From Dendrolimus kikuchii (lineage: Eukaryota; Arthropoda; Insecta; Lepidoptera; Lasiocampidae), in contig CM034411.1 in assembly GCA_019925095.2 (NCBI GenBank), positions 10,922,001 through 10,986,000 of the forward strand: a DNA stretch of 64,000 nucleotides, read 5' to 3'. Under the pieces are notes generated by a model. It saw only the letters and a program-made list of their open reading frames with translations, did not search any database and was not told the DNA's origin. The position numbers and the translations under genes were made by a program. Numbering within the stretch: position 1 is the first letter of the stretch; every line of letters begins with the position of its first letter. Below, one piece after another: positions 53,801-64,000 of this stretch.

Positions 53801-54120
53801 AAAGTACCGGGCTATTGGAATGAAATGTTAGCGGAACTACGAATCTGGGATTATGGGGACTGTGGCGTCTGCCAGTCGTAATGTTTGGAAACATGGAAAA
53901 AATGGCAGATGGTGACTAGCCACTCTCTGCATGAGCCCCAAAAAATGCCGTAAAATTGGCGAGGGGCAACATAGGTATGAGTGGCTAAGGGGTGTGGAGA
54001 GGTGGCTGCAGGTGAATCGAGGCTACTTGTGACGTTAAGCTAGTTATCACTTCCGCTCCCGGGTCTCACCTAAAGCTTCGCCACGAAGCCTCCTTGCGGG
54101 TTTATTAATATTATTATAAC
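53801..54120. other. GC-moderate unassigned patch
   Basis: Less AT-rich than its flanks and without a long frame; perhaps an old SINE or LINE tail. Confidence 0.3.
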
Positions 54121-54290
54121 TTTTTAGCGATATGTATAGTCATATTTATAGAATGCATCTTCCACCCAGATTTCATTCATATAAACTTACTTTTTAATAA
54201 TAACGGCTATATCATAGGTGCCCCTAGGACATTAAGATTATAACTATGTAACAGTCCTTTTTTCCAATATGTCTACATAGCCTTAAAAAC

Positions 54291-54617
54291 TTTTTTTTAT
54301 TGCTGAAGCACAGCAGACAGGCTGACGACCCAACTGTGATGGAAAGTGGTTACCGTCACCCAAGGACATTAGCAATACTGGTCCTGGTGGTCCTGGTCCT
54401 GCCAATGTGCTGCCGGCCTTGGAAGGATAAACTGGAACCTGGCCACTGATGCCAGAACACAACTCAAGGTTGTTATGACGGCATACTCCAAACCAGGGGA
54501 TGGTAGCCATCCAGTCGGGCAAGTGCCCTACCACCTGGCTCTGGGTTGTTTTGTCGCCTCTTACGACAGGCTGCCGGCCACAGGAATTAGTATTATTTTT
54601 TTTTCTTCCCTGCACGA
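54291..54617 (-). repeat. Family A copy
   Basis: Poly-T start and TGCACGAAG end; carries a small tandem GGTCCTGGTGGTCCTGG expansion at ~54379. Confidence 0.85.
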
Positions 54618-54798
54618 AGAAAATTATTATCAAATCTAAGATATGTCATAACATTTTCTTAAGTCCGAGTCTTAAGTAATCTTTGAGAAAAGTTTTCGAG
54701 CTTTGTATAAAAGTTGAAAAGTTCAAACTTCTTCAAAGGTTTCAGCCACGAACAAAATAAATTCACAGAAACCTACGCTGTGACTTAGGTATTACGAA

Positions 54799-55032
54799 AC
54801 AATGCTTGCAATGACGAGGGACGAAAGTCACGTGATAATAAGAATGTTAAAATGCAAGATTGATACGCACAAATATATAGGGAGACCAAAAAAAGAGATG
54901 GATGGACTGATTTGTGGTGTGATAGAGGTCGTATGTCCGAATAGAGAAGTATGGAAGTAAAAGACATATTGTGCCGACGCAAATTATTGGGAGAAGGTAA
55001 AAAAGAAAATAAGGCGAACTAATAAGAATTAA
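54799..55032 (+). pseudogene. RTE-type LINE C-terminal fragment
   Basis: MLAMTRDESHVIIRMLKCKI, GRPKKRWMD then a stop, and in a second frame KTYCADANYWEKVKKK before the final TAA. RDESHV...RGRPKKRWMDCV...WKKKTYCADP..W is the ending of a common lepidopteran RTE-type LINE, different from families C and L. Confidence 0.75.
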
Positions 55033-55784
55033 AAATATCATGCCGAAGTTTTTTCATATCTCTGCAAATAAGTAGGTCTTTGAAAGACGCAAAAAAGGAC
55101 TTCTTGTGGTAGTTTGAAAAGGTACATTTCAATGAACATTTACGATCATCATGATACATCCTTCGTAAAACACATTCAAAATACTACTTTTGTTTAAAAA
55201 AAAAAATGATTAAAAAAACCGTACAGCAAAATATTACCTGTAGCATCCCGAGAAAAATCTACAATACTAGGTTCTGAAATAAAATTGTAAAAATTAATCA
55301 GCTACTTTTAAACCTCGATGATATAAATTTATCACGCCAAAACTCGATTTCATTGTCGACATTCAATTTCATTTTAAAAACAAATGGCTGCTCATGATTG
55401 ATCGGTCCTAAATTCGATTGAGAAGCCATATTGTTTGAAGGATCGTTACGGCATCAAACAAAGAGAGTCGTAATGACGTTTTACGCAGAATTCTATTGTT
55501 TTTATTGTTTCACTTGGTACTTTCTTTTGTGATGTTTTTTTTTCTGGGATACCGTAGCCATTTGCGAGAACGTATTTATTATAAAATCATCCGTCTTTAT
55601 AATAAAATATTGTGCGGCCGGAGGACTCCCATCAGGATTTAAGCTACTTACGTTAAAGGTCGCCTGAAGGGGGGGGGGGGGGGCGCACTCTGACTTACCA
55701 GATATTACTATTGTTCTACCTATTGTTAAAGTAAATTTCTTTGGCGACTATGATAGCCAAAGTGTTTGATCGTATAGACTAGAT
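55033..55784. other. Unassigned, with a 15-G run
   Basis: A homopolymer of 15 G at 55669-55683; otherwise unremarkable AT-rich sequence. Confidence 0.4.
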
Positions 55785-56235
55785 AGATAACACTCTTTTT
55801 AAATTTATTTTTTTTATAATTTTATTTCAGGGAAACATGTCCCATAGTGCTGATACACATACATTACATTATTCAAATTATACACTATACAGAATTACAT
55901 TAATACATACAATTTAAAAAATTTACACATACATACATGCTCACATTCACACTTATTCACATATATACTACACGTTATACTTTCACTATACTATTATGCA
56001 TAGCGCAGCAGTGCCTAATATAGGTACAGTCTACCCTATCTATCTATGCCAGGACGGCGTTGGTGCTGGCCCGCACCCGACGCACCAGGGACGCGCACTG
56101 CCCTGGTTATTGCCCACCAAATACACAATTTCTCAAATACACAATTACAATATTGTCACGGTAGAAACAATAGGCGGCCTCGCCTTATCGCTTAAAGCAA
56201 TCTCTTCCAGGCAACCTAACTTAAAGAATAGTTTA
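55785..56235 (-). repeat. LINE 3' UTR tail
   Basis: TAGATAGATAACACTC (tail complement) at 55780 and CGGCCTCGCCTTATCGC, ATCTCTTCCAGGCAACC at 56174-56217, as in the other CR1/Jockey tails. Confidence 0.55.
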
Positions 56236-56379
56236 ACCTAATCTGGCGATGTAGACGGTGCGGATTATTAGGTATATCATAAACAAACATACTTAAACTA
56301 AATATTTTATACATTAAATACATATACTTAAATTACTTTATTAATTAATAATATATTACGTATATTGCAAGATAAGATT

Positions 56380-56775
56380 TCACTTTACTTACATATAGAT
56401 GATGCGCAGTTTGGATTTCGTCCAGAAGTCTCAACTGATATAGCAATTTTTTCCTTAAAACAGGTAGTTCATTATTATTTTAATCAAAATACAAGTGTAT
56501 GTGCTTGATTCTTGAATCATGACATACATACTTTAGGACAAATTAAATAAAAGCAATGTCCCACCTGCACTAGTTGGTTTGCATGCATATTAGTGTGAAA
56601 AAGAGACCAATAATATCGGATGGGGAAATAAATTCTCTGCACATTACAGGCTGTCCGCCGGTGTGAGGCAGGGGGGGTACCTTCACCAAACCTCTTTAAT
56701 TGCTACGTAAACGAGTTGATTTATAATCCTTTACGTGACGATTTCTGCCAGTTTACTGTCTCGTATAAGAAGTTT
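56380..56775 (+). pseudogene. LINE reverse transcriptase core fragment
   Basis: DDAQFGFRPEVSTDIAIFSL, then FLNHDIHTL (degraded catalytic D block), NVPPALVGLHAY, NIGWGNKFS, AGVRQGGVPSPNLFNCYVNE and LIYNPLRDD. This is the RT palm up to just before YADD. At least two stops. Family resembles the LINEs with GVRQGG...LFN.YVN.LI. Confidence 0.78.
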
Positions 56776-56966
56776 GTTCCAATAATCTTTTAAACGTGGT
56801 GGAGGGGATAGAACCGTGTTAGAATTATTATCTTGATTACAGCTCCTAGGGCCGGCTTGATCGATGTCGTACCTCGCTCTCACAGTATATAGGCGTGGAA
56901 CGGTCTCAAGCTTATCATCTCTGGTAAGATGAGCGCGAGTTCTGATGCGTCACTTCCGCCTCCCCC

Positions 56967-57300
56967 CTTTTTTTTTGAGGCAGGGGGAAATACATTTCGT
57001 ACACTACCGGGTCCTTTACTGGGATTGGACCAAAGCAATGAGAGTTATCCTCTAAAGATAGCACAGATAACAAAGTCGATTGCCGGCTTGTGTAGAGACT
57101 CAGCAAGGAACCCCTCTTAGAGAGGTAGCCCATGGGTTAATACTCCACTAAAAACCCCTTCCTCCCATGTGCCCCGCGCTTATGGTAGGAAAAGCTTGAG
57201 ACTTAGAACGTAGTTACACCCACGCTGATCCTGCGCATCAGTGCTTGAGAATACCCCGGGAAGCAGGGCAAACTCACTCCCGCCGCCCTCTATCTCAACT
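56967..57300 (-). repeat. Family H element
   Basis: The complement matches 23747-24044 from GAGTGAGTTTGCCCTG to the A-tail; contains TTTTTAGTGGAGTATTAACC. Left neighbour 56776-56966 is unassigned. Confidence 0.75.
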
Positions 57301-57386
57301 TTCCAGTAAGTAACTACTTTCTTCTTGGAATTTTGTTTATTTCCTCAGTATGAAGTACAATAATTGTTACAATGATATTTACTTTT

Positions 57387-57705
57387 ATCCGTGCGAGAAA
57401 GGAGAAAGAATACAATTTCCTGCGGCCGGGCGGCGTGTCGTAAGAGGCGACTAAACAACCCACAGCCAGGTGGTAGGGCATTTGCCCGACTGGATGACTA
57501 CCACCCCTGGTCTAAAGTATGTCACCATAAAAACCTTGAGTTGTGTTCCGGTATTAGTGACCAGATTCCAGTCTCCCTTAAGAGAGCAGCAGCGCATTTG
57601 TAGCACCTTTGGTGTTGCAAATGTACATAGGCGATAGTAACCGCTTTCCATTCAGTGGGCCGTCTGCCTGTCTGCTGAACTCCTGCAATAAAAATAAAAA
57701 AAAAT
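57387..57705 (+). repeat. Family A copy
   Basis: Full length, near consensus, with a long A-rich tail. Confidence 0.88.
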
Positions 57706-57740
57706 AAGACTCTATAATTATATTCTACGATTTTCGTGAT

Positions 57741-58052
57741 ATGCAAAAAATCAACTCCCACTGCTGGCGCGATGGAAAGGACTTACAGGATAAGGTCGCC
57801 GCACCAGACACGCTACGAGCGATGCGTGCTTCTCAGCGCCAGGTACTTTGTCCTCGTGATCCTTCCTTCTCGTCTTGCGGCTCCATTGATAGTGGACCAG
57901 CAGAAACGGTGCAATGGGCACCCTTCTGCGCGCGGGTTGATGAAAGCGAGTGTAATATGAGGCACAACACACAAAACGCGGCGAGGTTTGTGCGGAAGCA
58001 GCGGTGCGTTCGGCGGTCAGACGTAGCCTATGTCACATTACATAGTGACTGA
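57741..58052 (+). CDS. Unassigned 103-codon ORF
   Basis: From ATG at 57741 to TGA at 58052, GC-richer than its flanks. Six cysteines spread through the frame (SHCWRDG, QVLCPRD, SSCGS, PFCARVDESEC, QRC) and a basic segment VRKQRCVRRSD. No signal peptide or known domain. The opposite strand also has a 73-codon frame here. It could be a host exon, or part of an unrecognised mobile element. Confidence 0.25.
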   Translation: MQKINSHCWRDGKDLQDKVAAPDTLRAMRASQRQVLCPRDPSFSSCGSIDSGPAETVQWAPFCARVDESECNMRHNTQNAARFVRKQRCVRRSDVAYVTLHSD

Positions 58053-58911
58053 TGCGGCAAAAGAAAAAAAGGAAACAAAGAGGCGGTGACCAAATAGGTC
58101 GGCGTTATCACCTAATTTATATATTATTTAAATTATTGCAAGATTTGTGTAACTTACTTTTGTTATGTCTTTATATTTACAAAATAATTCTATCCTTGCG
58201 TATTACAATCGTTCTTTTTCAGAAACTCCTGGAGTCTATATGCATGAAATTTGATTATAAGTTACATACACATGTATATTCTCTATGCCGCTTTGGCGTT
58301 GCCTAGTATACAATCTATCTTTTCAGAATTTTATTCCATGCTAACCAATTTAAACTGGGAAAGATCCCGCGGGAGTCCCGGTATGTTAATTAAGTCCGAC
58401 AATTTGTTATCGATCAGCGAAAACCGCAGTGAAATCGGCCGAGTATTTTTACGTGATGCTGAAACAGGTAGACATATAAATGTAAAGATATATAAATGTT
58501 GAATTTTCTGCTTCTGATTTATTCCCATATTTGAATTTATCGCATTTACAGTTTTACAAAACTTATACTGCCGATTGGCAGATTTCATTTGCACAGCAAA
58601 CTGCTGACCGGCTTCCGACATGCAAATAATCTATATTGAACTTTTTCGCTAGCGGAAATGGCAGTGTTGTTTACTATCATTCTTAGCTCTGTTCCGCTTA
58701 CACGAGTCGCACACTGTCGCGCTCTTGTAAAATTGGTCTACTGTACAAGTTGTACATTTGGAGGAATTACTAGTTTAATTTATTCTAAACGAATGTTATT
58801 ATAAGAATTTTATTATGGATACATTCACAAATTGTGCTATCTAACTAATAAATTTAAAACAACAATAATATATTTTTATATAGATCGATATACCTATATA
58901 GTTTTTTTTTG
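58053..58911. other. Unassigned AT-rich sequence
   Basis: No recognised features; frames under 100 codons without motifs. Confidence 0.4.
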
Positions 58912-59090
58912 TTTTTTATTTTAATTGCAGGAGTTCAGCAGACAGGCAGACGGCTCACTTGATGGAAAGCGTTACCATCGCCTATGGACATTTGCACCAC
59001 CAAAGGTGACACAAATGCGCTGCTGCTCTCTTAAGGGAGACTGGAACCTGTTCACTATTGCCGGAACACAATTCAAAGTTGTTATGGCAG
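58912..59090 (-). repeat. Family A, truncated
   Basis: Poly-T, GCAGGAGTTCAGCAGACAGG to CAAAGTTGTTATGGCAG; the 5' half is missing. Confidence 0.8.
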
Positions 59091-59534
59091 TTTTACGTAT
59101 TATGTACATTTTTGCATGTTTATTTTACTTCCCATTTCAATATATCACCACTTATGCCGCAAATTAATAGTGGTTGTAAAAAAAGTGTAAAAAAGGACAT
59201 GAGTCGCACGTATTATCTATGGTTCGCATAGTTTTCAAAATTTTTTGACACCAGGGAGAATTATTTCTCAGGGACGAATAATGCTGTTTCCATCCCTGTG
59301 ATTAGGCAAATCCAGGCTTACTTTCAAAAATTCTATTATATATCGACTAGAATACAATAACCATCGCAATTCCTTCGTTTGAGAGCACGAACACTTGCGG
59401 CTTAATCAGTCACGGGGATCCGATCAAAGCGAATTCTCGTACCGAGTTCAATCCTTTGTGTTGAACGCGAGAAATGAAAGGAGGGATAGGCCTACTCATT
59501 TTAATCACAATACCATGACATTTATTCGAAATTA
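59091..59534. other. Unassigned sequence before the satellite
   Basis: No coding or repeat feature seen. Confidence 0.4.
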
Positions 59535-62500
59535 ATGGAGAATGTGATCTTTAGAATTTCATAGCCACTTGGTCCAAGGAATTATTACGTTCTCGTCATG
59601 TCCTCTTGTCTGTCTTTGATTTAACAGTCATTCTTCTCGGAAATTATTGGTTTCGAACTGAATGGCGATGTGATCTGTTCGTGTTTCGTAGCCAAATGGA
59701 CCAAGGAACTCTTACGTCTTCGTCATGTCCTCTTGTTTGTCTTTGAATGTCACAGTAATTCTTCTCGGAAACTATTGGTTCGAACTGAACGCAGCATGTG
59801 ATTTTTACAGTTTCGCAGCTACTTGGACGAAGGAACTCTTACGTTTGCGTCATGTCCTCTTGTCTTTGCATGTCACAGTCATTCTTCACGGAACTGTTGG
59901 TCACAATGTGATGTTCAGAATTTTGTAGCCACTTAGACCAAGGAACTCTTAAGTTTGCGTCATGTCCTCTGGTCTTTGCATGTCACAGTCATTCTTCTCG
60001 GAAACTGTTGGTTCGAATTAAAGTCAGAATATGATCTTCAGAATTTTGTAGCCACTTGGTCCAAGGAATCCTTACGTTTGTGTCATGTCCTTTTGTCTTT
60101 GCATGTCACAGTCATTCTTCACGGAACTGTTGATTCGAATTCAACCAATAATGTTATCTTTAGAGTTTCGTAGCCACTTGGTCCAAGGAAATATTACGTT
60201 TGCGTCATGTCCTCTTATTTTTGCATGTCACAGTCATTCTTCTCAGAAACTGTTGGTCACAATGTGATCTTCAGAATTTTGTAGCCACTTGGTCCAAGGA
60301 ATCCTTACGTTTGTGTCATGTCCTTTTGTCTTTGCATGTCACAGTCATTCTTCACGGAACTGTTGATTCGAATTCAACCAATAATGTTATCTTTAGAGTT
60401 TCGTAGCCACTTGGTCCAAGGAAATATTACGTTTGCGTCATGTCCTCTTGTCTTTGCATGTCACAGTTATTCTTCATGGAAACTGTTGGTTCGAATTCAA
60501 CGAATCTTTAGAATTTCAGCCACTTGGTCCAAGGAAATATTACGTTTGCGTCATGTCCTCTTGTCTTTGCATGTCACAGTTATTCTTCATGAATTAAAGT
60601 CAGAATTCGTAGCCACTTGGTCCAAGGAAATATTACGTTTGCGTCATGTCCTCTTGTCTTTGCATGTCACAGTTATTCTTCATGGAAACTGTTGGTTCGA
60701 ATTCAACGAATAATGTTATCTTTAGAGTTTCGTAGCCACTTGGTCCAAGGAATCCTTACGTTTGCGTCATGTCCTCTTGTCTTTGCATGTCACAGTCATT
60801 CTTCACGGAAGCTGTTGCTTCGAATTTAATGAATAATGTTATCTTTAGAGTTTCGTAGCCACTTGGTCCAAGGAAATATTACGTTTGCATCATGTCCTCT
60901 TGTCTTTGCATGTCACAGTCATTCTTCATGGAAACTGTTGGTTCGAATTCAACGAATAATGTTATCTTTAGAGTTTCGTAGCCACTTGGTCCAAGGAATC
61001 CTTACGTTTGCGTCATGTCCTCTTGTCTTTGCATGTCACAGTCATTCTTCACGGAAACTGTTGCTTCGAATTTAATGAATAATGTTATCTTTAGAGTTTC
61101 GTAGCCACTTGGTCCAAGGAAATATTACGTTTGCATCATGTCCTCTTGTCTTTGCATGTCACAGTCATTCTTCATGGAAACTGTTGGTTCGAATTCAACC
61201 AATAATGTTATCTTTAGAGTTTCATAGCCACTTGGTCCAAGGAAATATTACGTTTGCGTCATGTCCTCTTGTCTTTGCATGTCACAGTCATTCTTCACGG
61301 AAACTGTTGGTTCGAATTAAAGTCAGAATATGATCTTCAGAATTTTGTAGCCACTTGGTCCAAGGAATCCTTACGTTTGTGTCATGTCCTTTTATCTTTG
61401 CATGTCACAGTCATTCTTCTCGGAACTGTTGATTCGAATTCAACCAATAATGTTATCTTTAGAGTTTCGTAGCCACTTGGTCCAAGGAAATATTACGTTT
61501 GCGTCATGTCCTCTTGTCTTTGCATGTCACAGTTATTCTTCATGGAAACTGTTGGTTCGAATTCAACGAATAATGTTATCTTTAGAGTTTCGTAGCCACT
61601 TGGTCCAAGGAAATATTACGTTTGCGTCATGTCCTCTTATTTTTGCATGTCACAGTCATTCTTCATGGAAACTGTTGGTTCGAATTCAACCAATAATGTT
61701 ATCTTTAGAGTTTCGTAGCCACTTGGTCCAAGGAAATATTACGTTTGCGTCATGTCCTCTTGTCTTTGCATGTCACAGTTATTCTTCATGGAAACTGTTG
61801 GTTCGAATTCAACGAATAATGTTATCTTTAGAGTTTCGTAGCCACTTGGTCCAAGGAAATATTACGTTTGCGTCATGTCCTCTTGTCTTTGCATGTCACA
61901 GTCATTCTTCATGGAAACTGTTGGTTCGAATTCAACGAATAATGTTATCTTTAGAGTTTCGTAGCCACTTGGTCCAAGGAAATATTACGTTTGCGTCATG
62001 TCCTCTTGTCTTTGCATGTCACAGTCATTCTTCATGGAAACTGTTGGTTCGAATTCAACGAATAATGTTATCTTTAGAGTTTCGTAGCCACTTGGTCCAA
62101 GGAAATATTACGTTTGCGTCATGTCCTCTTGTCTTTGCATGTCACAGTCATTCTTCACGGAAACTGTTGCTTCGAATTCAACCAATAATGTTATCTTTAC
62201 GAGTTTCGTAGCCACTTGGTCCAAGGAAATATTACGTTTGCGTCATGTCCTCTTGTCTTTGCATGTCACAGTCATTCTTCATGGAAACTGTTGGTTCGAA
62301 TTCAACGAATAATGTTATCTTTAGAGTTTCGTAGCCACTTGGTCCAAGGAAATATTACGTTTGCGTCATGTCCTCTTGTCTTTGCATGTCACAGTCATTC
62401 TTCATGGAAACTGTTGGTTCGAATTCAACGAATAATGTTATCTTTAGAGTTTCGTAGCCACTTGGTCCAAGGAAATATTACGTTTGCGTCATGTCCTCTT

Positions 62501-64000
62501 GTCTTTGCATGTCACAGTCATTCTTCATGGAAACTGTTGGTTCGAATTCAACCAATAATGTTATCTTTAGAGTTTCATAGCCACTTGGTCCAAGGAAATA
62601 TTACGTTTGCGTCATGTCCTCTTGTCTTTGCATGTCACAGTCATTCTTCACGGAAACTGTTGGTTCGAATTCAACGAATAATGTTATCTTTAGAGTTTCG
62701 TAGCCACTTGGTCCAAGGAAATATTACGTTTGCGTCATGTCCTCTTATTTTTGCATGTCACAGTCATTCTTCACGGAACTGTTGATTCGAATTCAACCAA
62801 TAATGTTATCTTTAGAGTTTCGTAGCCACTTGGTCCAAGGAAATATTACGTTTGCGTCATGTCCTCTTGTCTTTGCATGTCACAGTCATTCTTCATGGAA
62901 ACTGTTGGTTCGAATTCAACGAATAATGTTATCTTTAGAGTTTCGTAGCCACTTGGTCCAAGGAAATATTACGTTTGCGTCATGTCCTCTTGTCTTTGCA
63001 TGTCACAGTCATTCTTCATGGAAACTGTTGGTTCGAATTCAACGAATAATGTTATCTTTAGAGTTTCGTAGCCACTTGGTCCAAGGAAATATTACGCTTG
63101 CGTCATGTCCTCTTGTCTTTGCATGTCACAGTCATTCTTCATGGAAACTGTTGGTTCGAATTCAACCAATAATGTTATCTTTAGAGTTTCATAGCCACTT
63201 GGTCCAAGGAAATATTACGTTTGCGTCATGTCCTCTTGTCTTTGCATGTCACAGTCATTCTTCACGGAAACTGTTGGTTCGAATTAAAGTCAGAATATGA
63301 TCTTCAGAATTTTGTAGCCACTTGGTCCAAGGAATCCTTACGTTTGTGTCATGTTCTTTTATCTTTGCATGTCACAGTCATTCTTCTCGGAACTGTTGAT
63401 TCGAATTCAACCAATAATGTTATCTTTAGAGTTTCGTAGCCACTTGGTCCAAGGAAATATTACGTTTGCGTCATGTCCTCTTGTCTTTGCATGTCACAGT
63501 CATTCTTCATGGAAACTGTTGGTTCGAATTCAACGAATAATGTTATCTTTAGAGTTTCGTAGCCACTTGGTCCAAGGAAATATTACGTTTGCGTCATGTC
63601 CTCTTATTTTTGCATGTCACAGTCATTCTTCACGGAACTGTTGATTCGAATTCAACCAATAATGTTATCTTTAGAGTTTCGTAGCCACTTGGTCCAAGGA
63701 AATATTACGTTTGCGTCATGTCCTCTTGTCTTTGCATGTCACAGTCATTCTTCATGGAAACTGTTGGTTCGAATTCAACGAATAATGTTATCTTTAGAGT
63801 TTCGTAGCCACTTGGTCCAAGGAAATATTACGTTTGCGTCATGTCCTCTTGTCTTTGCATGTCACAGTCATTCTTCATGGAAACTGTTGGTTCGAATTCA
63901 ACGAATAATGTTATCTTTAGAGTTTCGTAGCCACTTGGTCCAAGGAAATATTACGTTTGCGTCATGTCCTCTTGTCTTTGCATGTCACAGTCATTCTTCA
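59535..64000 (+). repeat. Satellite DNA, 123-bp unit
   Basis: About 36 head-to-tail units, continuing past the window end. The unit holds GTAGCCACTTGGTCCAAGG, TACGTTTGCGTCATGTCC, TTTGCATGTCACAG and TGGTTCGAATTCAAC. The spacing of ATTACG (61861, 61984, 62107) gives exactly 123 bp. The first four units (to ~59960) are most diverged and 110-127 bp; inner units are nearly identical, the usual sign of homogenisation. Because 123 is a multiple of three, one plus frame stays open for up to 275 codons (61384-62211) as 41-residue repeats. I regard that as a by-product, since no start, promoter or codon pattern supports a gene. Confidence 0.95.

Noticed and set aside
55669..55683. 15-G run as functional G-quadruplex
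   Set aside because: A single homopolymer, prone to sequencing error, with no surrounding conserved pattern.
61384..62211. 275-codon ORF over the satellite as a repeat-protein gene
   Set aside because: The frame stays open because the unit length is divisible by three; it begins in the middle of a unit and no regulatory context is visible.
59535..64000. CRISPR-like array
   Set aside because: Units are contiguous with no variable spacers, and the context is eukaryotic.

Overview
This 64-kb window is AT-rich, repeat-dominated eukaryotic DNA, almost certainly from a moth or butterfly. The evidence is the repeat content: short Helitrons with TC...CTAG ends of the Lepidoptera-wide Lep1 type, a Mag-like Ty3/gypsy element with very short LTRs, an R1/TRAS-like LINE tail, several RTE- and CR1/Jockey-group LINE tails, a mariner relic, tRNA-derived SINEs, Penelope-like (PLE) debris and many copies of a ~300-bp interspersed repeat. 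I find no host gene that I can name, no tRNA or rRNA gene and no CRISPR. All confident coding sequence belongs to transposable elements.

Layout. 1-7.8 kb: a LINE RT scrap, a Helitron split by a PLE-derived hairpin, a LINE 3' end, a gypsy element nested in a solo LTR, a dead mariner, an R1-clade LINE tail and a 671-bp solo LTR. 8-14 kb: LINE tails, PLE-type repeat, copies of the ~300-bp repeat (called family A here), one of them split by an RTE-like LINE. 14-15 kb: GC-rich repeat (family H). 15.2-20.6 kb: an apparently intact non-LTR retrotransposon with ORF1 (coiled coil plus nucleic-acid-binding domain) and ORF2 (endonuclease plus RT), separated by an unusual 1.44-kb AT-rich spacer. 20.6-31.5 kb: LINE family C copies, tRNA-SINEs, Helitrons, family H insertions with clear target duplications, solo LTRs, a polypurine tract and a fragment of a widespread uncharacterised ADYCW protein family. 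31.5-33 kb: PLE-derived fold-back elements. 33-49.8 kb: dense family A, a minisatellite and two large inverted duplications. 50-53.8 kb: the least repeat-rich part, holding a 730-bp terminal-inverted-repeat element and two small unassigned ORFs. 54-59 kb: LINE fragments, family A and H copies, one 103-codon unassigned ORF. 59.5-64 kb: a tandem satellite with a 123-bp unit that runs off the end of the window.

How the parts relate. Target-site duplications allow several relative ages to be read: gypsy entered an older solo LTR (2609-4534 in 2145-4614), a PLE hairpin entered a Helitron (918-1067 in 835-1164), an RTE-like LINE entered a family A copy (10059-10705), a family H element entered a SINE (24560-24825), and LINE C entered one arm of a large inverted repeat (45685-45821). 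The 15.2-20.6 kb LINE is the only element with long uninterrupted ORFs and so the only one with an obvious chance of being recently active. The most unusual structures are the PLE-derived fold-backs sharing the same ends and 13-bp duplications, a 178-bp internally deleted LINE that still has a 12-bp duplication, and the satellite whose unit length is a multiple of three and which shows higher-order duplication.

Repeat family letters (A, B, C, D, E, G, H, K, L) are labels made here from comparing copies within the window; they are not database names.
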